Shown piece after piece: positions 9,552 to 17,798 of a stretch of 64,000 bases of DNA; the first letter of the stretch is position 1, and every line of letters starts with the position of its first letter. Made by a program: the position numbers and the translations under genes. The DNA lies in the NCBI RefSeq assembly GCF_014168535.1, contig NZ_CP060007.1, positions 1,240,001 through 1,304,000 of the forward strand. The letters are read 5' to 3'. The notes under the pieces were generated by a model that was not told where the DNA came from, did not search any database, and saw only the letters and a list, made by a program, of their open reading frames with translations. Origin of the DNA: Lacibacter sediminis (GTDB lineage Bacteria > Bacteroidota > Bacteroidia > Chitinophagales > Chitinophagaceae).

Positions 9552-12293
9552 ATGAAACGTTGCTTGTTGATAATGCTGATGTCTTGTATGAGCTTTTTAG
9601 TAAATGCTCAGCAAATAACTGTTGCCAATCTTCGCTGTGAGAGTCGCAGCAATCCTTTGGGTGTAGATGCAACACAACCAAAACTCAGCTGGCAGTTACA
9701 ATCAAAGGAACAGAACGTATTACAAACGGCTTATCGCATTTTGGTAGCTGATGATGAAGCATTGCTGAAAAAAAACATTGGTAATGTGTGGGATTCAAAA
9801 CAAATCAAATCATCTGCATCAATACAAGTCGCTTACTCAGGTAAAGCTTTGCAATCTGCAAAAAAATATTTCTGGAAAGTACAGGTATGGGATAATAAGG
9901 GCAATGTATCAGCATTGAGTGCTACAGCATTTTGGCAAATGGGTTTGTTACAAATGAAAGACTGGAGCAATGCGAATTGGATCGGCTATGAAGAGATCAA
10001 CGATACTGCCATCATTGCGCCGCATGTGCACCAGAGTGGAAAGAAAGCATGGGGACCAAGAAAAGATATTCTGCCAATTCTCCGCAAAGAATTTGCAGTT
10101 GCAAAAAAGATCAAACAGGCAACGGTGTTTATTTGCGGTCTCGGTCATTTTGAATTAAGCATCAACGGCAAAAAGATCGGCGATCATTTTCTTGCTCCCG
10201 GCTGGACGAATTACAGCAAGCATGCACAGTACGTAACATTTGATGTAACAGAAAATCTGCAACAGGGAAAGAATGCTATTGGTGTAATGCTCGGCAATGG
10301 GTTTTATTATATTCCTTCTGAACGTTATCGTAAAATGACGGGTGCTTATGGTTATCCAAAACTGATTGCAAAAACATTGATTGAATTTACTGATGGAACA
10401 ACACAACAGATCATCAGTGATGAAAGCTGGAAGGCAGATAAGTCTCCCATCATCTACTCAAGTATATTCGGTGGTGAAGATTATGATGCGAATCTGTTTC
10501 AACAGGGATGGAACCAAGCCGGCTTTAATGATGCAGGTTGGAAACATGTCACCATCACAAAGGGTCCTGCCTTACTTGAGTCGCAAATGAATGAACCAGT
10601 GAAAGTGATGCAGCAACTGCAAACACAAACCAAGCGAGAATTAAAAGCAGGTGTTACGTTGTATGATCTTGGACAAAATTTTTCTGGCGTTCCATCCATT
10701 ACTGTAAAAGGTAATAAAGGTGATACGGTGAAATTGATTTGTGGCGAACTGATCAACGAAGATGGAACAGCTAATCAAAAAGCAACCGGCAGTCCTTCTT
10801 TCTTCACCTATATTTTAAAAGGTGATGCTGAAGAAAGTTGGCATCCTTTGTTTACTTATACCGGCTTTCGCTATGTGGAAGTGCATTGCAAGCCGAAAGA
10901 AAATAATCAAGCGTTACCGCAGGTGGTAAAGCTCGAAGGTTTGCATATCCGCAATGCGGCTGCCACCGTTGGTTCGTTCAGTTGTTCAAATGATTTGTTT
11001 AATCGTACGCATACATTAATTGATTGGGCTATTAAAAGTAACATGGTGAGTGTGTTTACTGATTGTCCGCACAGGGAGAAGCTTGGCTGGCTGGAAGAAA
11101 CACATTTGGTTGGAGCTTCAGTTCATTATAATTACGATATAGCTGCGTTGAATAAGAAAGTGATCAGGGATATGAAGAATGCACAATATGCAAACGGAAA
11201 AATTCCGGAGATCGCTCCTGAGTTTACAGTGTTTACGCCGCCGTTTGACGAATCGCCTGAGTGGGGTAGTGCATCGATCATTTATCCCTGGTATAACTAT
11301 CAATGGTATGGCGATAAAGAAACTTTGCTGCAATCATATGATATGATGAAGGCCTATGTGCTCTATCTGAAAAGCAAAGCGAATAATAATATCTTGTCGC
11401 ATGGGTTGGGCGACTGGTTTGATATCGGGCCGAATAAATCCGGCTTTGCACAAATGACAAAGATGGGCATAACCGGAACTGCTACTTTTTATTATGATCT
11501 CAACATCATGATCAAAGTAGCAACGATGTTGAAGAAGAATGATGATGTAAAATTCTATCAGCAATTGGCAGCCGATGTTAAGACTGCTTTCAACAAAACA
11601 TTTTTTGATCCAATCAAAATGCAATACGATTCTTCCAGTCAAACCGCCAATGCAATGGCCTTGTATATGGGATTGGTGGAAGAGAAAAACAGAGCAGCGG
11701 TGGTTGATGCGTTGATCCGTGAAATCAAAAGCAGGAACAATGCTTTAACAGCTGGGGATATTGGTTACCGTTATGTATTGAAAGCATTGGAGCAGGCCGG
11801 AAGAAGTGATGTGATCTTTGATATGAACTATCGTGATGATGTGCCGGGTTATGGCTATCAACTCAAACATGGAGCTACTGCTTTAACAGAAAGCTGGCAG
11901 GCATATGAATCAGTATCAAACAATCATTTTATGCTAGGGCATTTAATGGAATGGTTTTATGCCGGTCTTGCAGGTATCAAGCAAACAGAAAATTCTGTAG
12001 CGTATAAAGAAATTATGATCAAGCCGGAAGTAGTGGGGGATGTAACAAATGCAAAAGCAAGTTTTGAATCACCGTATGGTTTAATTAAAACTGAGTGGAC
12101 AAAAACAACTTCATCATTTAACTTGCAGGTGGAAATTCCTGCTAATAGTACAGCAGTTGTGTATGTGCCTGCAAACCCGGGGCAAACTGTATTGCTGAAT
12201 GGAAAGAAAGCAACAGCAGTTTATGCTGATGGAAGAGCCGTTGTGAAGATTGGTTCAGGTAATTATCAATTTAGTGTAGTAAATAACGAATAA
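9552..12293 (+). CDS. GH78 alpha-L-rhamnosidase, secreted
   Basis: This 913-residue enzyme should hydrolyse terminal alpha-L-rhamnose. The signal peptide ends at NAQ (about 20). The N-terminal fibronectin-like domain carries the family opening (NLRCESRSNPLGVDATQPK, LSWQLQS), followed by two beta-sandwich domains (DESWKADKSP, GGEDYDA) and the (alpha/alpha)6 barrel. The acid site is in DCPHREKLGWLEE and a late Glu lies in HGATALTESW; NNHFMLGHLMEWFY is the usual helix after it. DCPHREKLGWLEE departs from the common DCPQRxERxGWxGD form, unlike the second GH78 at 42891. It is 8 bases before the zinc dehydrogenase, so the two are likely co-transcribed. Confidence 0.93.
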   Translation: MKRCLLIMLMSCMSFLVNAQQITVANLRCESRSNPLGVDATQPKLSWQLQSKEQNVLQTAYRILVADDEALLKKNIGNVWDSKQIKSSASIQVAYSGKALQSAKKYFWKVQVWDNKGNVSALSATAFWQMGLLQMKDWSNANWIGYEEINDTAIIAPHVHQSGKKAWGPRKDILPILRKEFAVAKKIKQATVFICGLGHFELSINGKKIGDHFLAPGWTNYSKHAQYVTFDVTENLQQGKNAIGVMLGNGFYYIPSERYRKMTGAYGYPKLIAKTLIEFTDGTTQQIISDESWKADKSPIIYSSIFGGEDYDANLFQQGWNQAGFNDAGWKHVTITKGPALLESQMNEPVKVMQQLQTQTKRELKAGVTLYDLGQNFSGVPSITVKGNKGDTVKLICGELINEDGTANQKATGSPSFFTYILKGDAEESWHPLFTYTGFRYVEVHCKPKENNQALPQVVKLEGLHIRNAAATVGSFSCSNDLFNRTHTLIDWAIKSNMVSVFTDCPHREKLGWLEETHLVGASVHYNYDIAALNKKVIRDMKNAQYANGKIPEIAPEFTVFTPPFDESPEWGSASIIYPWYNYQWYGDKETLLQSYDMMKAYVLYLKSKANNNILSHGLGDWFDIGPNKSGFAQMTKMGITGTATFYYDLNIMIKVATMLKKNDDVKFYQQLAADVKTAFNKTFFDPIKMQYDSSSQTANAMALYMGLVEEKNRAAVVDALIREIKSRNNALTAGDIGYRYVLKALEQAGRSDVIFDMNYRDDVPGYGYQLKHGATALTESWQAYESVSNNHFMLGHLMEWFYAGLAGIKQTENSVAYKEIMIKPEVVGDVTNAKASFESPYGLIKTEWTKTTSSFNLQVEIPANSTAVVYVPANPGQTVLLNGKKATAVYADGRAVVKIGSGNYQFSVVNNE

Positions 12294-12301
12294 AAGATTT
12301 T

Positions 12302-13315
12302 ATGAAAGCATTAGTGTGTCAGCAACCGGGTTCGTTTGAATATTTAGAAAAAGAATCACCCGCAATTCAACCCGGTCGTGCTATTTTAAAAGTAAAACGT
12401 ATCGGCATTTGCGGAACTGATCTGCATGCCTTTGAAGGAACACAACCTTTCTTTGCTTATCCACGTGTACTCGGTCATGAGCTGGGTTGTGAAATTGTAC
12501 AGCTAGATGCAGATGCAGGTTTTGAAGTAGGCGAACGTGTAACACTCATTCCATATTTCAATTGTGGTGAATGTATTGCCTGCAGAAATGCATTGCCCAA
12601 CTGTTGCGCTGCCATTAATGTATTTGGTGTGCATGTAGATGGTGGCATGATGGAATTTATTTCTGTTCCAACATCTGCATTGCTTCATGGCGGCGATATG
12701 AGTTTCGATGAACTGGCCTTGGTTGAACCATTGGCAATTGGTGCGCATGGTATTCGTCGTGCAGGAGTACGTTCAGGAGAATTTGTGTTGGTGATTGGTG
12801 CAGGGCCAATTGGTTTGGGTATTATGGAGTTTGGTCGCATTGCAGGTGGACAGGTGATTGCGATGGATGTAAATGATACACGTTTGAATTTCTGTCAGGA
12901 TAAACTGAAAGTGCAGCATACCATCAATCCGTTGAATGAAGATGTGATGCAGCGTTTAAAAGAAATTACCAATGGCGATATGCCAACGGTAGTGATTGAT
13001 GCAACAGGCAATCAAAAGGCGATCAACAGTGCATTTCTCTACATGGCGCATGGCGCAAGATATGTGCTCGTTGGTTTGCAGAAAGGTGAGTTGATCGTCA
13101 GTCATCCTGAATTTCACAAGCGGGAAGCGACATTGATGAGCAGCCGTAATGCCACGCAGGAAGATTTTGATCATGTGATGATGTGCATGCGCAACAAGCT
13201 GGTTGATCCGGCCACTTATATTACACATCGTGTACAGTTTGATGAAGTGAAAGACAAGTTCAAAAGCTGGCTCGATCCGAAGAATGGTGTGATCAAAGCG
13301 ATGGTGGAACTGTAA
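12302..13315 (+). CDS. Zinc-dependent sugar/polyol dehydrogenase (MDR family; RspB/LgoD-like)
   Basis: This 337-residue cytoplasmic enzyme belongs to the medium-chain zinc alcohol dehydrogenases. Catalytic-zinc residues are in GICGTD and GHELG, the structural-zinc cysteines in CGECIACRNALPNCC, and the NAD-binding Rossmann motif in VIGAGPIGLG. The relatives that come to mind oxidise sugar acids or polyols, such as L-galactonate or starvation-sensing RspB-type enzymes. It follows GH78 by 8 bases and precedes an aldo/keto reductase by 34, so the pair may oxidise a freed deoxy- or L-sugar first at C1 (reductase homologue) and then elsewhere (this enzyme). The substrate is inferred, not visible. 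Confidence 0.88.
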   Translation: MKALVCQQPGSFEYLEKESPAIQPGRAILKVKRIGICGTDLHAFEGTQPFFAYPRVLGHELGCEIVQLDADAGFEVGERVTLIPYFNCGECIACRNALPNCCAAINVFGVHVDGGMMEFISVPTSALLHGGDMSFDELALVEPLAIGAHGIRRAGVRSGEFVLVIGAGPIGLGIMEFGRIAGGQVIAMDVNDTRLNFCQDKLKVQHTINPLNEDVMQRLKEITNGDMPTVVIDATGNQKAINSAFLYMAHGARYVLVGLQKGELIVSHPEFHKREATLMSSRNATQEDFDHVMMCMRNKLVDPATYITHRVQFDEVKDKFKSWLDPKNGVIKAMVEL

Positions 13316-13349
13316 TTTTGCCGCAATTATTCAAAGAACAACAACAATT

Positions 13350-14336
13350 ATGCAATACAGAACATTAGGCAAAACAGGATTCAATATTTCAGCGATCAGT
13401 CTTGGTACATGGCAGGTAGGTGGTAAATGGGGCAGCGCATTTGATGAGATAAATGCAGATGCTATTTTAAATACAGCCGTAGATAACGGTGTCAACTTTA
13501 TTGATACAGCCGATGTGTACAGTGATGGCGAAAGCGAAAAAGCTATTGGACGTTTTCTCAAAACAAGAAAAGAAAAATTATTCGTCGCTACAAAATGCGG
13601 ACGACAAATTCAGCCGCATGTGAACAAAGGCTACACGCCTGCTGTGTTGAGAAAATATGTGGAGGATAGTTTGAAACGTTTGCAGGTTGAAACCATTGAT
13701 TTGATTCAGCTGCATTGTCCGCCAACAGCGGTATATTATCGTCCGGAAATTTTCGGGTTGTTTGATGACTTGAAAAAGGAAGGAAAGATTCAGCATCTTG
13801 GAGTAAGCGTAGAGAAAGTGGAAGAAGCATTAAAGGCGATTGAGTTTGATAATGTAACAACTGTGCAAATCATCTTCAATATGTTCCGTCAGCGCCCAGC
13901 TGAATTATTTTTTGAACAGGCGAAGAAGAAAAATATTGGTGTCATCGTACGTGTGCCGTTGGCAAGTGGCTTGTTAACCGGTCATTACACAGAGCAAACT
14001 GTTTTTGAAAGTGGCGATCATCGTCAATTCAATCGAAATGGTGAATCATTTGACAAAGGCGAAACATTTTCCGGTATTGATTATGCAACGGGTTTGCAGG
14101 CGGTAGAAGAATTGAAACAAATCGTTCCTGTTGGTAAAAATTTAGCAGCACTGGCGTTGAAATGGATACTCGATTTTGATGCGGTCAGCACAGTTATTCC
14201 CGGCGCTTCAAAACCGGAGCAGGTAACACGTAACCTGGAAGCATTGAATGAAGGATCACTGAGCAAAGAACAAATCCAACAAGTGCAAGCGGTGTATGAA
14301 AAGTATATCAAAGCATCGGTGCATCATTTGTGGTAA
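13350..14336 (+). CDS. Aldo/keto reductase (possible L-galactose/L-fucose 1-dehydrogenase)
   Basis: The 328-residue protein is a complete aldo/keto reductase TIM barrel: RTLGKTGFNISAISLGTW at the N-terminus, the catalytic Asp/Tyr region in NFIDTADVYSDGESE, the Lys in LFVATKCG, the His in LIQLHCPP, and the cofactor-binding end VIPGASKPEQV. No signal peptide, so it is cytoplasmic. Plant L-galactose dehydrogenase and bacterial L-fucose dehydrogenases belong to this superfamily; with GH95 and the zinc dehydrogenase in the same run, oxidation of L-galactose or L-fucose to a lactone is a reasonable guess. A general aldehyde-reductase role is the alternative. Confidence 0.87.
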   Translation: MQYRTLGKTGFNISAISLGTWQVGGKWGSAFDEINADAILNTAVDNGVNFIDTADVYSDGESEKAIGRFLKTRKEKLFVATKCGRQIQPHVNKGYTPAVLRKYVEDSLKRLQVETIDLIQLHCPPTAVYYRPEIFGLFDDLKKEGKIQHLGVSVEKVEEALKAIEFDNVTTVQIIFNMFRQRPAELFFEQAKKKNIGVIVRVPLASGLLTGHYTEQTVFESGDHRQFNRNGESFDKGETFSGIDYATGLQAVEELKQIVPVGKNLAALALKWILDFDAVSTVIPGASKPEQVTRNLEALNEGSLSKEQIQQVQAVYEKYIKASVHHLW

Positions 14337-14343
14337 ATTTTTT

Positions 14344-14381
14344 AACCACGAAGACGCAAAGGCAGAAAGATGCACAAAGAA
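14344..14381 (+). repeat. Left-arm copy of the CGCAAAG dispersed repeat
   Basis: AACCACGAAGACGCAAAGGC followed by AGAAAGATGCACAAAG matches the left arm of the 5985 and 55381 elements; no right arm follows. It creates an in-frame upstream ATG (14370) for the next gene, which is probably not the true start. Confidence 0.6.
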
Positions 14382-14417
14382 ACTTACCGCCTTCCCGTCT
14401 TCCCGGCAGAAAACAAA

Positions 14418-16832
14418 ATGAAGTTGATTAAAAATATATTACTCGTTGTTGCTTTGTTGCTGAGTTTAATTTCATCAGCACAGGTTCGTTCAATTGTTGA
14501 TTTCAACAACGGCTGGAAATTCTTTTTAGGTAACGATAGTCTTGCAAGCAATGCAAACTATAACGATTCCAAATGGAGAAGCTTAAACTTACCACATGAC
14601 TGGAGTATTGAAAGCAATTTTTCTTCTTCCTTTCCTGCAACCAATCAAGGTGGAGCATTGCCTGGTGGTACTGGCTGGTATCGTAAAACATTTACTGTTC
14701 CTCTCTCATTCAAAAACAGAATTACAAGAATTGAGTTTGATGGTGTTTATAAAAACAGTGAAGTATGGATCAACGGTCATTATCTAGGCAAGCGGCCTTA
14801 CGGTTATATTAATTTCTCATACGACCTCACGCCGCATTTAAACTACGGCAAGCCGAATGTGATTGCAGTGAAAGTGGATAACAGTCTCCAACCCGATTCT
14901 AGATGGTACAGTGGCAGCGGTATTTACCGGGATTTGAAATTGGTGTCAACAAATAATATAGCTCTTGCAGAAGCTGGCGTCTTCATCACAACACCCGTCA
15001 TCAATAAAAACAAAGCAACTGTTTCTGTTAAATACAACGTATCAAATACAGGTAATCAAAAAGAAATCGTAAAGCTCTACACCGATGTGTATGATGCAAC
15101 AGGAAAGAAGGTTGCTACATCAAAACATATTGTGCTTCGTTCAATACCAGTTGGTGGATATTCCTATGCTGATGAATTGCAAATCAACACACCGCTACTT
15201 TGGTCAACAGCAAAACCATATTTGTACAAAGCCGTTACAAGAATTGAACGTAATGGTCAATTGATTGACGAGGTAAAAACAACCTTCGGTATCCGTTCAT
15301 TCCACTTCGATGCAGCCAATGGTTTCTTCCTCAACAATCAACCCTTGAAAATCCAAGGTGTTTGTATGCATCACGATCTCGGTGCATTAGGTGCGGCTTA
15401 TAATCATGCAGCAGCAAAACGCCAATTGAAAATATTGAAAGAGATGGGCGTGAATGCTATCCGTTTCTCACATAATCCACCCGCAGCAGCGCTTCTTGAT
15501 CTCTGCGATGAAATGGGTTTTCTGGTACAGGTAGAAGCATTCGACATGTGGAAGAAAAAGAAAAACAAATTTGATTACAATCTTTACTTCGATGAATGGC
15601 ACGAACGTGATGTACAGGCAATGGTGCTGCGAGATCGTAATCATCCTTCTGTTTTTATGTGGAGCATTGGTAACGAAATACGGGAACAGTTTGACAGCAC
15701 CGGTACAACCATTGCCAAACGTTTGGTTGATCTTATCAAAGCAATCGACACAACTCGACCTGTTACCTGTGCACTCACAGAAAATTTTCCGGAGAAAAAT
15801 TTCATCTGGAAATCGGGCGCATTAGATGTGCTGGGCTTTAACTATAAGTTGTACGATTATGCAGAGTTGCCGAATCGTTTTCCCGGTCAATCATTTGTAG
15901 CAACAGAAACAGCATCTGCATTATCATCAAGAGGCTCATATGATATGCCGAGCGACAGTAATCGTCTCTGGCCACCCGATGGTAAAACGCCAACTGTAAA
16001 AGGTAATGCAGACATGAGCGTATCCGCTTATGATCATGTGTATGCTTATTGGGGATCTTCCCACGAAGCTGCATTGCTTGCAGTGAACAAATACAAGTTC
16101 ATGTCGGGCATGTTTGTGTGGAGCGGGTTCGATTTTATTGGTGAACCGGTTCCTTATGCATGGCCTGCACGCAGTTCTTATTATGGAATTGTTGATCTGG
16201 CAGGTTTTCCGAAAGATGTTTACTATCTCTATCAAAGTGAATGGACAACAAAACCGGTGCTTTATCTTTTTCCGCATTGGAATCACAATAATGGCGATAC
16301 GGTTGATGTGTGGTCATATTACAACAATGCCGATGAAGTGGAATTATTCCTCAACGGTAAATCGTTAGGCAGCAAATCGAAACCAAACGATGTCTTACAT
16401 GTTAAGTGGCGTGTACCTTACCAACCGGGCGTAATAAAAGCGATATCAAAAAAGAACGGGAAAGCGATACTTACTAAAGAGATCAGAACATCAGGCACAC
16501 CTGCAAAAATTCAACTCGTTGCAGACAGAACGAAAATCAAAGCCAATGGAACTGATCTGTCATTCATTACTGTAAAACTGTTAGATAAAGACGGAAATCC
16601 TGTTCCAGATGCCGACCAACTTATTGAATTCTCTGTCACGGGCCCTGGCTTTTTAGCCGGTACAGATAACGGCTTTCCGGCCGACAGCACCTCTCTCAAA
16701 AACCACAAAAGAAAAACCTGGAAAGGAATGGCATTGGCGATTATACAATCGCAGCAAAAAAAGGGAAATATTACAGTTACTGCAAAATCAGCCGGATTAG
16801 GAATGTCTGTTATTTCATTGAAAAGCGAGTAA
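14418..16832 (+). CDS. GH2 family beta-galactosidase-like enzyme with DUF4982
   Basis: Starting at ATG 14418 gives about 804 residues with a clean signal peptide (MKLIKNILLVV... ending SSAQ); the upstream ATG 14370 lies in a dispersed repeat. The sugar-binding domain (WRSLNLPHDWSIE, GWYRKTF) and Ig-like domain lead to the TIM barrel with acid/base Glu in MWSIGNEIRE and nucleophile Glu in VATETASALSSRG. A DUF4982-type domain (DEVELFLNGKSLGSKSK) and a Big/invasin-like C-terminal domain (KIKANGTDLSFITV) follow. This is the typical architecture of secreted Bacteroidota beta-galactosidases or beta-glucuronidases. It is the last gene before the 181-base promoter gap. Confidence 0.9.
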   Translation: MKLIKNILLVVALLLSLISSAQVRSIVDFNNGWKFFLGNDSLASNANYNDSKWRSLNLPHDWSIESNFSSSFPATNQGGALPGGTGWYRKTFTVPLSFKNRITRIEFDGVYKNSEVWINGHYLGKRPYGYINFSYDLTPHLNYGKPNVIAVKVDNSLQPDSRWYSGSGIYRDLKLVSTNNIALAEAGVFITTPVINKNKATVSVKYNVSNTGNQKEIVKLYTDVYDATGKKVATSKHIVLRSIPVGGYSYADELQINTPLLWSTAKPYLYKAVTRIERNGQLIDEVKTTFGIRSFHFDAANGFFLNNQPLKIQGVCMHHDLGALGAAYNHAAAKRQLKILKEMGVNAIRFSHNPPAAALLDLCDEMGFLVQVEAFDMWKKKKNKFDYNLYFDEWHERDVQAMVLRDRNHPSVFMWSIGNEIREQFDSTGTTIAKRLVDLIKAIDTTRPVTCALTENFPEKNFIWKSGALDVLGFNYKLYDYAELPNRFPGQSFVATETASALSSRGSYDMPSDSNRLWPPDGKTPTVKGNADMSVSAYDHVYAYWGSSHEAALLAVNKYKFMSGMFVWSGFDFIGEPVPYAWPARSSYYGIVDLAGFPKDVYYLYQSEWTTKPVLYLFPHWNHNNGDTVDVWSYYNNADEVELFLNGKSLGSKSKPNDVLHVKWRVPYQPGVIKAISKKNGKAILTKEIRTSGTPAKIQLVADRTKIKANGTDLSFITVKLLDKDGNPVPDADQLIEFSVTGPGFLAGTDNGFPADSTSLKNHKRKTWKGMALAIIQSQQKKGNITVTAKSAGLGMSVISLKSE

Positions 16833-16891
16833 TAACAGGAGCATATGGGTTACGGGAACGATTGCGTAGTTTTTGGGTGAATAGTAAAATG

Positions 16892-16948
16892 TTCCATCTT
16901 AATAGCAAAACCTTACATTTTTAAGGCTGACAGCAAATGTACCTTTAG
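16892..16948 (+). promoter_or_regulatory. Promoter with shared upstream element, copy 1 (DUF3826-SusCD operon)
   Basis: TCCATCTTAATAGCAAAA followed by ACATTTTTAAGG aligns without gaps over 34 bases to 58220-58253, upstream of the 58329 operon. A Bacteroidota-like -7 box TACCTTTA (16940-16947) lies 17 bases after a T-run that could serve as the -33 region. The upstream half (16893-16910) is a candidate activator site. It is 66 bases before the DUF3826 start codon. Confidence 0.55.
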
Positions 16949-17013
16949 TTCGTGAATGACATGATTGGATCTGGTCCGAAAAACATTCACCTAAAACGAT
17001 TAAATGCTGTAGA

Positions 17014-17760
17014 ATGAAAAGATATTTGCTTGCATATAATTCTTGTGTTTCAAACAAACTGATCAGTAGCGTTTCTTCATCGCTCCGGTTGTTTTCTGCA
17101 TGCAAAGCCCTTCATTTATTTATTGCTTTTTTATCCGTGGCAGTTGTTCATGCGCAGGCAAACAAAACTGCTGACTCTGCCTATTTAAAAGTGATCACAG
17201 AACGTTCAGCAAAGATCGTCAATACACTTTCAATCAAAGATTCTGCACAATACAAACGTGTAGTAAGTCTACTTGCACAACAGTATAACAGTATTAATAA
17301 TATACACGAAGAAACTAAACTCGCTTTAGCAGCAATCAAACAGCAATCGATCACCGCTCAGGAATCTGCTCTTCAGGTACAAAAGCAAGAAGAAAAAAAA
17401 GTGGCGCAGCTTCAGCAACTGCACAACTCTTTTCTTGCCGGGTTACAAAAGGTTATTTCTGAAGAGCAGATTGAGCTGGTGAAAAATGGAATGACTTACA
17501 ATGTGCTGAATGTGACGTATACTGCGTATCTCGACATGATCCCCACCCTAAAAGAAGACCAGAAAAAGAAAATCTATGAATGGCTGATAGAAGCAAGAGA
17601 GCTTGCAATGGACGGCGAATCATCAGATAAAAAGCACGCCATCTTCGGAAAGTATAAAGGCCGCATCAACAACTATCTGTCTGCTGCCGGTTACGATCTT
17701 ACCAAAGAAAGAGAAGAGTGGCAAAAACGATTGAAAGCAAAAAAAGAGTCTTCTAAATAA
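17014..17760 (+). CDS. DUF3826 family secreted protein
   Basis: This 248-residue protein matches the DUF3826 pattern often found next to pectin loci: a helical domain with LKVITERSAKIVNTL, then YTAYLDMIPTLKEDQK, WLIEARELAMDGESSDKKH and IFGKYKGRINNYLSAAGYDL. The N-terminus is a long signal peptide ending VHAQ near residue 47. There are several helices and no recognised catalytic residues. It opens the SusCD operon directly behind the promoter element, so it is expressed with the importer. Function is unknown; a periplasmic accessory role is only an inference. Confidence 0.8.
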   Translation: MKRYLLAYNSCVSNKLISSVSSSLRLFSACKALHLFIAFLSVAVVHAQANKTADSAYLKVITERSAKIVNTLSIKDSAQYKRVVSLLAQQYNSINNIHEETKLALAAIKQQSITAQESALQVQKQEEKKVAQLQQLHNSFLAGLQKVISEEQIELVKNGMTYNVLNVTYTAYLDMIPTLKEDQKKKIYEWLIEARELAMDGESSDKKHAIFGKYKGRINNYLSAAGYDLTKEREEWQKRLKAKKESSK

Positions 17761-17798
17761 ACAACTACTGATCATTATCATTCAACCCCAAAAGCAAA

